Of a stretch of 64,000 nt of DNA, positions 11,831 through 23,400 are shown in pieces; position 1 is the first letter of the stretch, and each line of letters starts with the position of its first letter. The notes under the pieces are model-generated. The model was not told the origin of the DNA. It saw only the letters and a list, made by a program, of their open reading frames with translations, and ran no database searches. The stretch comes from Heterobilharzia americana (lineage: Eukaryota; Platyhelminthes; Trematoda; Strigeidida; Schistosomatidae). A program made the translations under genes and the position numbers. Location of the stretch: assembly GCA_944470555.2 (NCBI GenBank), contig OX104128.1:62379257-62443256 (forward strand), in the 5' to 3' direction.

Positions 11831-12120
11831 TAGTGAACCCCAAAAAACCAGCTGAGTTTCAGACCTGGTCATGGGTGCATCGACTAGATAATCACCCTCC
11901 ATCAAGTCCCGACTGGTAGCTTCTACCTTGACGTGGTGGTCGGGTTTGGATATTACAATAACCCAACAAGCAATGCTTTTTCCTTCAGAACTCACCATGA
12001 AAGAAAGATCAGTTAGAAAGTGGTGAGATGAAAAGCAGATACCATTACATTGCAAACTTCTACGCTACGATGAGGGTCCGAAGGCAATTTCGTACTGCTG
12101 GCTGAACCGGACCTTCTCCT
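11830..12120 (+). repeat. Second copy of the non-LTR 5' UTR module
   Basis: This stretch (tagcttctaccttgacgtgg, then tattacaataacccaacaag and agcagataccattacattg) is a diverged direct repeat of 10620-10890 and also matches 55030-55210. It follows directly after the truncated RT start of the previous copy, so it marks the beginning of another inserted copy of the same family. Confidence 0.5.
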
Positions 12121-12619
12121 ATTAGATTAAGTCACGGACAAAATGCAGGGTTTTTCTGATGTCTTGAGTAGAATCTTCAGTATGTTTGCCACGTGCTTTG
12201 CGCTTGTCAAATTTAAGATAATGCTTCATGACTTGCCTGTATGTACCCTATTTTAAGGATATGGAGTGCGGTGGTGGAATCCTTTGACCACTTCACCTAT
12301 ACTAGAAGTTGCATACGTTCGAATGGGCTGGTTGTTGGCGTAATCTCAGCTTGGATAAAAAAAAAGGCCCATTTGATATTTGCCAACTTGTAACATCGCT
12401 GGCCCCAACTGCCGAGATATCCGAATATCGAGTATACTGAGTCGTAGTCCGTTCCTTCCTGTTAAACGGCAATGAGACGGCCGTTGAAAGCAAAAGATAT
12501 GAAGACTACAGGTTTTTGGCCAGTTTTCTTTGTAGAATCACCATGTGAATAAAGTAGTGGATAGACGAAGAGTGCTAGGCAAGAAAACGAAGGTGGACAA
12601 TGAAGTGGAGAGCCTTCAT

Positions 12620-13560
12620 TAATTATTATTACAGCGGTGGCTCATCATGCATGGGACATGAAACACAATGCTAAGAGAAGCTGGGTTAGGCTGGGAGAAG
12701 GTTGAGGGTGTTCAGACCAAGATATCATCAGTTCATGAAGTCGAGGACTCCTGGTCTGAGCCATGTGGTGTGGATTGCCCAAGACTGGGTATCAATGGTT
12801 GAAGACCCTAGGTGAAAATCGGTTACAATTGCGCAGGTGCTTCTACTTCTTGACGGCCTCTCAAGCTTGAATGTTTTCACCTACCTTTGTTTCTGAAATG
12901 CTTCTGCTCCCATATACCTTTGTCTACTTTAATACCGATTTCTTCTTATCCACTTACTTTTTGTATGCATCTGTGAAGTATGGCAACTTGGACCGATGCA
13001 TGTGTGTGCGAGGTTTTACGTTGATTTTGTTTGCACCAGGCTCTGGAACACAAGCACACTTCCGATGCTCAACACTAGCTGTATCCTCACACCTTAAGGT
13101 GGTATTCGATTCTGTTGGTCGAGAGGTTCTATGGCAGTTTCGCTGAAAGGAGTATCGGATAAGTACATCACTGTTGAAGGCTTTGTATTTGAACGTCTAT
13201 TGACGTACTCACCTATGGTATGGTATCAGGCGGGTATTGAACGTCGAGTGGTGTTCACTTTTAATTTTATCACAGACGTATTTATGGGGATTTTCCGCTC
13301 ATCTTAGTTTGCAGGAACTGATCTTATCGTGGAAGACCACGAGATTAACTCAGATGGTGGCACAAACTCACATACTTGTCGTGTGTATTGAATTGAGAGA
13401 GTGTAGGAGGAACTTTTACACAGTTCATCGGACAGAATGTGGATGTTCATTATATGTATGAACGAATCACTCTGTCAAAACACTTCCAAAGTTCACTGAT
13501 AGCATCCTAACGATGCACATGTGATTAAAATAAATCCACGTTGCTGCTGTACAATGATCT
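12620..13560 (+). mobile_element. Non-LTR fragments: 3' end followed by an RT piece
   Basis: From 12620 to 12880 the sequence matches the C-terminal coding end and 3' UTR of the family (gaaaatcggttacaattgcg, then cctctcaagcttgaatg), also found at 42540-42620 and 56900-56950. From 13030 it switches to RT: ggtattcgattctgttggtc encodes the FDSVGREVLWQ palm motif A, with later remains to about 13450. Tail before RT is the wrong order for one element, so two copies are juxtaposed. All frames are broken. Confidence 0.65.
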
Positions 13561-13873
13561 GAAGGGCGAATAAACCGTTGTCTGGCAATATAATTGGTCA
13601 ACACAAATTTTAGCTCAATCTCTTGACTGGGATTTGAAATGTACCACGGAGGATGAAAATGTGATACGTTAAAAGAATCTCAACATGTTTATAATATTAA
13701 AATGCACTTTTAACCAAGGCGGTAGTTGAAACTGAGCAATGTAGGAGACTTTAGCAAACTGGATGAAAATTTGAAACTGATCGAAATATCTAATGAATTT
13801 CACAACAGCTTTTCATTTCTCATTGGCTTTACCACATATCTTAACAGTTACACTTCACGTGATACATTTTTAG

Positions 13874-14235
13874 GTAGATCCATCTCTTGTTGATAACAAG
13901 AAATCAATCGGAAATCTTATGGAACCAATTACTGTAAGCACTGTGAAATGGTGCAAGGAGTAACAGGTTCTCTTTGACTCTCTAAGTGCTTCCCAGGAAG
14001 ACAACTACGGTAATTATGTTGATTTACGTTAGAAAGAAGACTCATACTGAGTACTATACGACACAATCGCCATAAAAGGAACATTCTCATCTTCGAAAAA
14101 TTGTTAGAAAGTATTGCGAAGACATTTATCTTGCTAAAAATGAGCTGTATATGAAACCTCACTAATCCACTTCCCATTTTTGATTTTTAGACTGCTTCAA
14201 CTCTTCGTCGTTTTTCAGTTACCTTTAAGTGTTAA
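13874..14235 (+). CDS. Candidate last two exons of an unidentified gene
   Basis: Acceptor ttcacgtgatacatttttag precedes exon 13874-13933, whose 20 codons read VDPSLVDNKKSIGNLMEPIT, followed by donor gtaagc. After a 257 base intron ending tttttgatttttag, exon 14191-14235 reads TASTLRRFSVTFKC and a stop. Both exons are phase 0 with good splice signals, and neither matches the surrounding repeats. I do not recognise the protein. Upstream exons would lie left of 13870 but that region is mostly transposon debris. Short exons can arise by chance, so this is a suggestion only. Confidence 0.3.
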
Positions 14236-15329
14236 ATGTAAGTACATCCCGCGTACTTATTGAGTTGTCGGCTCGTTTTTCTCGTCCGCTATTCACTTCT
14301 AGATTCTTGTAGATATCATTAAACTTACACTCTTTTACACGCTACCCTGCAACAAATTGCATACCTATCTACAGCCTAGATGAAAACCTATCAACAGCTG
14401 GTCGGTACACATTATTAAAAGTTTAAGATAGTCTACATAACTACTCACACCTTTTGTGCTGTACACTATCACAAACAAAAAAGCTACGAAGGACTAAGTG
14501 CATACTGAATCAGGTAGCATCCATCATTACACAGCTCAAAATGACAGCCACTATCACTAATTTTGGTTTCAAAACAACTGCTACACATCCTGCTATGTGT
14601 AATTAGGTCTTGCTAGTCGAAATGCAGGCGGAAGATGAGACCCAACAGCAGTGGACGCACTGAAAACGCAAACAGCTGTGTATATTATCTGAAAAATATG
14701 CAACCCCACATCGAGATCAAACCTGTCCAGTGTATACACTGCATGCCGATTTATTTTCTTTTAAACCACGGAGACCACGAAATAGAGGATAGGCCAATAT
14801 TAGTAGAGAAGAGTGAAAATCTCATTTTTCTGTTATGGAACCAGGTACTTTTTAAGTGTTTGATGAATAGATCACAGAAACATGAAACAACTAACCATCG
14901 CGTTTGCTGGTGGTTCGAAACGAGTATGACCTTGAGGTGTGTTGCATTATTTTTATGCGATATGTTTAAAGTAAACTTCAAACTTCTTGTTGTAGAATAA
15001 GCAAACGATGCTTCCTTGGGTTCAAACATCTGCCTTATTGGAGTACGTTCCAGGTTTCTAATTGTCACAATTATTTTCCAATATCCACCACTGACAGTGC
15101 GAGCATAGAAAACTGATAGTTTTGATCTCTGGCGTCTAGTTCTTAGGGCTTGGTTTGAGTTGTTCGGTTCACTCCTGCAGTGGACTAAAAAATCCCCTCC
15201 GCCTTCTTGCTTTTAGCCTCGGTGAGGTGGACGTTTTCTGGGTCAGTAAGTTGTAATTTGTAGAGTGATTGGGAAGCTACGTGTTGCTGGGAAGTTTAGG
15301 GAACTATCATGACTCCTGTCTGTGTAGGT
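14236..15329. other. Intergenic, no feature supported
   Basis: Moderately AT-rich sequence with two overlapping open frames on opposite strands around 14640-15060 that share no recognisable motif. The part from about 15100 on may be 3' UTR of the CR1-type element that begins to its right. Confidence 0.4.
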
Positions 15330-15480
15330 AACTGAAAGAGAATAGTAAGGTAGTGGTAAAAGATGAAAAGAATGAAGAAGAAAAAAGAAAGAGAGAGAAA
15401 TAAGGGAAGGGAAAAAGGAAAAGATAGGAAGAGGGAAAGGAGAAGTGCAAAGGAGAAGTAAGGGAGGGAGAGAAAAGTAT
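15330..15480. repeat. Purine-rich low-complexity tract
   Basis: About 130 bases are nearly pure A/G on the plus strand (gaagaaaaaagaaagagaga, gggaagggaaaaaggaaaag). It lies at the 3' side of the minus-strand CR1-type element, so in element sense it is a CT-rich 3' UTR tract. Confidence 0.8.
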
Positions 15481-17335
15481 GTGGGGACTGCCCGAATGGT
15501 CGCGTGGGTTTGGTTCCTACAGAAGAATTAGTAGGTAATGTGGGTGTATTAAGGAGACAGTGAGCGTTAGGTAGGAGGGAGTTGGGGGCTAGTGAAGTTG
15601 GCGACTACCTGAGTACGTCCGTGGTAGACCATGCCAGGTGACATAACTGTCTAATCGTCTCTTGAATGAGTCGACTGAGGGGGATGTAACGATATGTCGC
15701 GGTAAGGCATTCCATAAAGCACATACTCTTAGGGAGAAAAACCTGGACTTGAGTGTGGTGTTGGCTTTTTGGTGTGCTATTTTAACGGGGTTTCCTTGTG
15801 AAGATCGTTGAGTTGCAGGCAAAACTGATTTGTTTGCATGGTCTGACTGATGGGCGGTCTTGTAGGCCATAACAAGGTCAGCCCTTTTCCTGCTACAACC
15901 CAAGGTAAATGGGTTTAGGTGTTTAAGTCTTTCAAGATACGTCTTTCCCCTTAGCCCCACAACTGATTTTGTTGTGGTTGTTTGAATTTTTTTCAGGGAG
16001 ATTAGAGTCTCTCTTGAGTGTTGGGGGGGCACCGTATTGGAGACCTCTAGATGCGGCCGCACGTAGGATTTGAAAATGGTAAGGAAGAGTTTGGGAGTGA
16101 GGACGCCAAGCTGTCTACTCAGAAAGTGTAGAATGGCATTCGATCTGGTTGTCATACCTTTGTAGTTGGAGCTGGTGTCCAAGGTGTCGGAGAAGTTCAG
16201 CCCCAAATCTTTCTCCATGGACACTTTGGTGATAGCACGGTTGCTCAACATGTACTGGAAGTCGGTCGTACTTGCTTCATATTTACCGATATGCACTACT
16301 TTGCACTTTTCCAGGTTGAAGCTCAGGCCACTTTCCGACGACCAGAGCTCGAGTTGCTGCAAGTCCTTTTGTAGTGCTGAACAATCAGCTTCTTCGTTTA
16401 CCACCCTCCAAATTTTAATGTCGTCAGCGAAGAGGAGGATGGGTGAGGATATTTTGTCTAGCAGATCGTTGACAAACAGGAGCAACAGAAGTGGTCCTAG
16501 GATTGCTCCTTGGGACACTCCTGACGTCGAGGGTCTCCACTCCTACCTTATTTTGTTTACCTTGGTGCAGAACTGCCTCCCTTCCAGGTACTCCTTGAGC
16601 CAAGAGAGTAGGGGTTCACTTATACCGGCTGACATGATCTTGTTAGGTAGGACTATGGGTGGGACACTGTCAAATGCTTTGGCTATGCTGAGAAATACAA
16701 CATGTACCGGTTTTCTGTCACCCCAGCTTTGTGTCTAGTCGCCCCAGGCGGTTAGTAGGTTGGTGGCACATGAGCGACCACTCCGAATTCCTAGATACTG
16801 CCAGCTACCAGGCTTTCCAACGCTTTCGACACAATAGGGAGTAGAGCAATTGGCCTGTAGCTGCCAAGGTCTTTTCTGTCTCCTCCCTTGAAGATGGGTG
16901 ACGAGATGGCACTCTTCCATTCTTTCTGGAGTTTGCACGACTCTATTGAGTGTTTAAAGAGGTGGCAGAGTGGTTTTGTAAGCACCACGGCGTGGTTTTT
17001 TAGGTTATCGCAGGCAGGAGACTTGCCTGGATGTAGCCCAGATAGTTTCTCGAATACGAGTTGGTGTGGATCTTGTGTCGGTGCTAAGTTGGGCTTGGAA
17101 GTATGAGCTCAGAAGCTCGGCAATCTCTAGACTGTCTAGTATACCCCCATCATGACCTGTGACAAGATTCACTCCCTTACTGGTCGACTTCTTTCCCAAC
17201 ATGAAGCGGCACAAGTTTTTGGGACTGCTCTGCAACCTCTCTTGCAGGTTTGTTTGGTAGGAAAATCTGTCGCTAAGCACTCTAATTTTAGAACAGTCGC
17301 GAATCCTATTGTAGTTCAAGAAGTCTGACTACCTG
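15480..17335 (-). mobile_element. CR1-type non-LTR retrotransposon, RT region (copy 1)
   Basis: The minus strand contains most of a CR1/SR1-type reverse transcriptase. From 17319 it reads GVNLVTGHDGGILDSLEIAE (linker before RT). From about 16990 it reads HLFKHSIESCKLQKEWKSAI and GSYRPIALLPIVSKALESLV (RT blocks 1-2). From 16518 it reads the QGAILGPLLLLLFVNDL and LLFADDIKIWR motifs. The piece around 16520-16800 is frameshifted, which destroys palm motif A. No endonuclease domain is found before a second CR1-type copy begins at 17580, so this copy is 5'-truncated. Confidence 0.85.
15589..16518 (-). pseudogene. CR1-type reverse transcriptase, C-terminal half (309 residues)
   Basis: This is the longest open frame in the window. 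It holds RT block B (SQGAILGPLLLLLFVNDLLD), the catalytic F-A-D-D box (LLFADDIKIWR, intact), the thumb region (WSSESGLSFNLEKCKVVHIG) and the CR1-specific tail (RRLDSYVTWHGLP near the end). The N-terminal half with the first catalytic aspartate is in other frames with stops. The frame is long enough to suggest a relatively recent copy. It is an element protein, not a host gene. Confidence 0.85.
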
Positions 17336-17579
17336 AGTGGTGAACGCCACTTGAATCAAGCCTGATTCTTGCTCTGGATAAGCCTCTCTGTCCCACGCTT
17401 TGGCTATGAGTTTCTCACTGAGAGTTTGTGTGTTACCTCTGGTACACTGTGACTGATGGGTTCCAATGAAACCTGAAAATATAAAGGTGGCTGATTTTTA
17501 GTTTGTCTAGTCTCAAGGTGGCATTACTCCTACTGATGAGTAGATGACGGAAAGCTTTCTTAGTACAACAAGACCCTTG

Positions 17580-20400
17580 ATGCTTATCTAACCTCCTCTC
17601 GAAAGTATCCGGACATGGAGCCGTAACAGCTGGGGAAGAGAGTTCTACAGTTTGTAAAGTCCAACTGCGGGCGAGTTACACAGATTTTTGTGCGTGCTCT
17701 CTCATACCCCACCCCTAACCTGCGACCCCTTAGGTGGTGTTTCTGATTAAGGTTTAAGAGGAATCTATTAGGATGAATGGGATTACGGGCAATGTGGTGC
17801 ATCATGATCATATCCCCTCCGATCCTTCGGCATGTTAGTGGATGCAGCTTAGGAGCAACTGATAGACCTAGGCAAGGTTTGGCTGAAGCCCTGTTGCTTT
17901 CTTGGTAGCCCTCCTCTGAACCCGTTCTAGAGTGGCTATGTTCACCTTGAATTACAAACACACCACAAACCAATTTTTCTCAAAATGAGGGCGGATATAC
18001 ATTCCATACACCATGGTGAAGAAGGCAGCTGGACTCCCTAAAGTTCGCGAAAGAAACCCCAAGACTCCATAGGCCTTATTGGCTGCAAGGCGACAGTGGA
18101 CAGTAGCTCTTAGTGTATCACCTAATGTAACCTTCAGACCTTGTTCCATGTTAGAGTGACAGAGAGCAAGAACTATCATCTATCATCATCATCATACACT
18201 TCTTCAGGTAGAGAGACAGCAGGTCTTCTTTGGTCTGGTTTAGAATTTTCGTAAGATCCCCCTGGTGGACCAAAGTATCCCTTGGCATCTGTACCTCCCT
18301 CCAACTATTCAGATCATCGGCATATAATAGTGAATGTGTACTGAGGTATGTTGGTGCGTCATTGATGAAAGTAAGAACCCTGAGGCACACCACACAGCAT
18401 CGGAGATGAACTAGATAAAGAGAAGCCTACTCTAACTAACTGCAACCTAGTGTAAAGATCATCTCAAAGCCGAATTAGTCACTTCCTGTGTATGCTCAAA
18501 CGCTGAAGTTTCTTACACTGGGTGTCGTGATTCACCCCACCCGAGGCCCTGGAAAAGTCAAGTAGACCAATGTTAACGGGCTTTTTCTGCACAGCAGAGA
18601 GATTTCAGCAATCAGAATCTGTCAACGAGTTGGCGTTACATGACCTTCCAGGTAAGAAACCATGTTGGCAGTCGTTTCAGATTGAGTTCTTAAGTAAGCA
18701 ATCACGGGGAAGAGTCATTTGTTACTTTTTCCATGATCTTAGCAACTGTAGAGACCAGGGAGATTGGTCCATCGCTAGGAGTAAATAGTTTGTTGCTAAC
18801 TTTATATGCTGAGTTGACAGCCACCCGCTTCCAGCCAGAGGATAACGTGCCTTCCAGAAACGAGCATCTGAAGATGTTTGCTAGTGGGGCAGTCTGAACG
18901 TCGGCACGATCTTTGAGTACACTGATGGATCCTACCAATCCCTAAAGACTTATTCCGGCTTAGGTTCTTTAAGGTTCCCTCTACCATAGAAGGTTGAAGC
19001 TATGTATGACTGAACTTTTCCCAAGAGCCGGTGTCCGACAGATACATGGTTACGCCTCCCAAATGGTAGAAGTTCCTTCGGAATTCATAAGCTAGTAAGT
19101 TTGGTGCCTATAAGTCAGTGTGGAAAATCTCTAAACTACCGGGGCCCTGCAAAACAGATGAGCCGTTGCGCTTCCACTTCATCAGTGAGTACAATGTCCG
19201 ACGGTTGCCCTACAGAGTTCTGCACAGTTGTATCTGGTACTTTACTCTGTCATTTCTGATCCTTATCGTACATCTATTACGGATGTCTTTGTAATTTAGC
19301 CGGTTAATAGAGCTATTAAGCACCCTCCGATGATTCCAAGATGACCGTTTACGCCGTATAAGTTTACGCTCACCTTGCTAAAGGCAGGAGGAGCGCAACT
19401 TGTTGGCTGTTACTGAAATCAGAGGAGTACTATTATCTAGCCTTTGAAGGATTGTGCCCTTCAACAGATCCCATTTGACATCCATGTCCAGAAGGTCGTC
19501 GTATTTTAGGCAAGTGGAACCTTCTAGATCTTGTCGGACCTCCTCAAATTCAGTTCTCCTAAAATACCCGACTAGTGGTTGATCAGCAGCAGGTTATTTA
19601 AGTACGGAAATATTGAAAGAAACAACTGCATGGTCACCGAATCCTGAAGGGCTAGGAACAATCAAGCTGATTACCCCAGTGCACTGCCTGTGAAGACATG
19701 GTCTAGTCCTTGTGAACGACGCCAAAGATCTCATCGTCAAACGTTATAGTATCAAAACCCTCAGCTCCTGGTTTCAGCGAAACCATGATGCCAGTGGAAA
19801 AATTAACAGTAAAAGAATGATAATGAAGACAAGCTGCCCGTCACAAAACAAGCCCACTACCACACACCATGTCCTCCCTTCCTCTGAGATCACAGTAACC
19901 ACCTTCCCCATCTCTTAGCACATCCCCAAAAATACATACCCAAGCTCACACTAGTTCTCAAATGCATAAAGGCCACCATCCTTAGGTCCTTGTAATACAC
20001 TTAAGGTGGGCCATGAGAAATGTACCGTATGAAACTCCAAAGGTATACCAGTATTAAACTATGCAGCTCTTTATTCCCTGTGTCACTTTTAAGCACTCTC
20101 GTCTTTGATATTGTTACCCAAATTCTAATATAACTAATTCCCTTCTCAAGCCTCCACGTTTCTATTTCTTATCTGAGAAGCAGTCTAAGACCGCGAACCA
20201 TGCCAGCGCACACTCAGAGTTGAAATAAACTTTGAATTACTATTCATTATCTATGAACCAGCATTTCCTACCACATGGGGATGCAAAACGCCAGAAATTT
20301 TATACTACAGGCCCCCATACTAGAAAAGACGAAGGTCAAAAAAGCAGCCTAACCTTCAGAGGACGCTACATGAAATGAAGAGAGTAAATATATATGCTTC
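17580..20400 (-). mobile_element. CR1-type non-LTR retrotransposon, endonuclease tail to RT (copy 2)
   Basis: A second, more degraded copy lies head-to-tail with copy 1 on the same strand. Around 19690-19370 it reads GVISLIVPSPSGFGDHAVVS (end of the APE endonuclease with the SDH-like GDH box), then LVGYFRRTEFEEVRQDLEGS and YDDLLDMDVKWDLLKGTILQ (linker). RT traces follow at 18990-18700 (NLSRNKSLG, VSNKLFTPSDGPISLVSTVA). Around 18393-18250 it has the motif LLYADDLNSWREVQ, and at 18120-17600 the C-terminal region LRATVHCRLAANKAYGVLGF. Stops are frequent. The 5' limit at about 20.4 kb is a guess. It is a different subfamily from copy 1. Confidence 0.75.
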
Positions 20401-23400
20401 AATTCTTCTATAACTCTACCAAAATCCAAAAGCTGAGACTGAATCAAGATGGTCAGCAATTTTTTATTCTATGACTATGACTCACAAAGAAGATCATGCC
20501 TATAAAAATGGCATGCACTCGCGTTCATTAGGTTTTATGAAATCAATATTGTCCGTAGAGGTAGCACTAAGAAAATCAATCGTTTGATTTCTGGTTACGG
20601 GCGTCCCGGCGTAAAAATGGGGCGCAACAGAACCAACTCCTTGTCGAAACAACATTGTTGCGGACCACCTCCCTACCAGCGTAGCCATGGAATAGATCCC
20701 TTCAACGAAGGACGCGAATCTCACGCGCGCGCGCACAAACAGGGGGAAGAATAATGGATCTTAGCGGGTAAAAGCAACAGCTAGCACCACCACTTTAACA
20801 GTAGGAAATATAGCGAAGTAGCTTTTCCGTCCACTCAACTCAACGCAAAACTGGCTTCTAGGATAATCTATTCGTTTGCTACTCGGTCCATAAAGGGATT
20901 TGAGAAGTTAGAACTACAGTCTCAAAACCTCAGAAGTGTGGCATAGGCCCCCTTTTCAGTTCACTTCGGTGCCAGTCGTCCCCAAAAGTGGTTGACAGAC
21001 TCGACAACTCGGGTTCTGTAAGCTGCCGTTAAAAAGCTGAACAAGGAGCTAGTTCTGTGTTCACGGAGGCGTCACATCCAAAAAGTTGAGTTGTAACCTT
21101 AAAGCAGAATCTCTCATGGTCTTCAGCCTTAAGAAGAGTGACCCTTCCTCACTGGTCGATCTTAGATAACTTGCACTTGCTCAGTAGAAAGTTGTGCATG
21201 AACCTCTGGGAACCACACCAAGTAATCTGGCTTTGAGAAGCTTAGACCCCAACAAAGTCTACCTCAAAGACTCTCTAAAACGTTCGAGGGCCTCTCTGGA
21301 TAACGTCTGACACTGCGAACACATCTTTTTGAAAGTTCATTGGTTAGTAGACCGTAAACCATCGGAAGCCAGAATTAGGCCTGGTAGATCGTCGTCTGCG
21401 GAGAAAATACCAGACAACAGCGGGAAACTTCACTCCCAAAACGTGTACTGTTTAACCATCAAAACGTGGAATTCACGAGTGTGTGGGCACTGAGGCTGAT
21501 GAACTTATTCACGACATAAATCGATAGGTGTACTTAGTAGATAGCCTACAAGCTGGCGTGAGGGTCGAAGAAATCCACCATCTTCGAACACCTGCTCACC
21601 CATACAACCTGTGCCGAACTTTCAGCATTCAGTATTTCAACAAACTGATTCCCTGTGCAACGTTTTTAGGCGAAATCATCATTGCACACTTGCTACCGGT
21701 TTGGATTGTTGAGTGAACGGAAAAGCGGGGGAAATCTGAGGAGAATTTGATGAAATACATTTGGCGGAGACTTTTTGGTCGGCGGGTCGCCGTTTGATGA
21801 ACAGCCAGGGGGTGTCGGGCCCACCACTTTTGAATGAAACAAAGAGAACAACCTCGCTACTGAGACTACGTGGCAGTTTTAAGTTGCTTATTGCTGTCTG
21901 GATAGGTAGAACAGTGAAAACTTCGAGGCATAAAGGTCCAGAAGTGGCTGGACGTATAGTGAATAAGGGCGTGGCGGGGATGACAGCTGTAAGAAAAATG
22001 CTGTTTGAATAAATCGCAAATCTTGGAAGTGTCAGTCATGAGTCATTGACCAATCACAGTATGAAGAATTGTGAAGTAACTTCACGACCTGGATCGTTTC
22101 TTGAGTAATCGGGTAAGACTCAGAATGCTACTGGATGAAATGAAGGCAAGTCCCCCTTCCCAAGTCAACTTGTGTTCAGTAAATATCTTGAGACAAGTGT
22201 TAGTGGGTGTTATTTTGCATAGTGCGGAAAAGTCGTCATGACCTAAGATTTGAAGCGTGTACGAAAAGAAAGGCACCAACGGTTAGTGATGAAGGTAGTT
22301 ACGCCCCCATCAGTCTTTCTTTCGTGACGACGCCTGTCATTACGGAATGATTTAGAACAGTTAACAGGAACCTAATTATCTTCAATGATATCATGTAACC
22401 GGGTTTCTCGTAGTGCAATTACTGTAGCACTACTGGACAGTTTGGGAAATGGGAGAGTTGTAAATAACCCGCTCTTCACCGCGATGATCTGTAGTTCATG
22501 CTTGGAATTCCAGGTAGAGGTGTTAAGAACAAAGTTATTCGCTTTACAGCACGTTGCCATCCGATGTGATGCTTTTTTTGTCAGCTTATTTGGGAACATA
22601 GTAGCTATAGGTTGTAAGCGATTTGAAAGTGTACGCGAACATAAAATGTGTCAGGGAAACATAACAAAATGATCGAAAGGGGTAGCAGTATGAGAAATTC
22701 AATGCAGTATCTGCGACGGGAAATCATGCACCTCGGATATCTTACCAGGCTGCTGAGGTGGTGTCAACGCGCTTTCATCTGCGGCACGAGCCAGCATCAT
22801 TGCACCTTATCATGGGACGGATCATTACTTTCTGGATTCCTCAAAAACCCCTCACAGTCAATTACTCCAGGCTGAATATTAGCGAGAAACTTTCTTCATA
22901 CACGTGGGTTTTGAACTGGTTAAATGCCTTTCGATAGATGTGTAGAAATTATAAGGGCTACTGGAAACATGCACTCTAAGGTCTTCCCAATGTCTCGAAC
23001 TGGCAGTAGGCCATTCCGCCCTTCTTGTCGCTTCTTTGTGTTTTCGGGAAACTAAGTGGTGCCTATGGGTCGGACCTGAAAATTATCTCTAAAACCCCAC
23101 ACATGTATATGGGCGGCGCCAAATGGGTGAATGTTTCCTAGTACGCCCCGCCGTTGGTAGGTAATGATCACGCAGTTATCTCGCTTAGATTTAGAACGCA
23201 CATAATGTTTTATAAATTGGGTGTCCCTTGATTTGGCACTTGATGAGCATATGCGTCTGCAAATGGGAACTCCGTAAGACGGGTCAAATACTATGTGACT
23301 ACACACCCGAACTTCAAAGTGCCTGTGCACAAATTTAGACTGCATCTGAGAGTACCACATGTTTCGTAACACCCCTGAACTTCTGTCGGTGGACGGCCAG

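Noticed and set aside
15589..16518. Longest ORF (309 codons) as a host gene
   Set aside because: It is plainly the C-terminal half of a CR1-type reverse transcriptase with the FADD box, antisense to a second long frame that has no meaning of its own.
17533..17553. CTGATGA followed by GAAA, resembling a hammerhead ribozyme core
   Set aside because: The intervening bases form at most a two-pair stem II, no stems I and III are evident, and the site lies in the CR1-type element, not in a SINE of the type known to carry ribozymes. Most likely chance.
20500..20760. Possible LTR end and primer site of another retroelement (minus strand, gttgcgccccatttttacgc)
   Set aside because: There is no clear TGG-starting primer site, no second LTR and no gag-like frame beside it.
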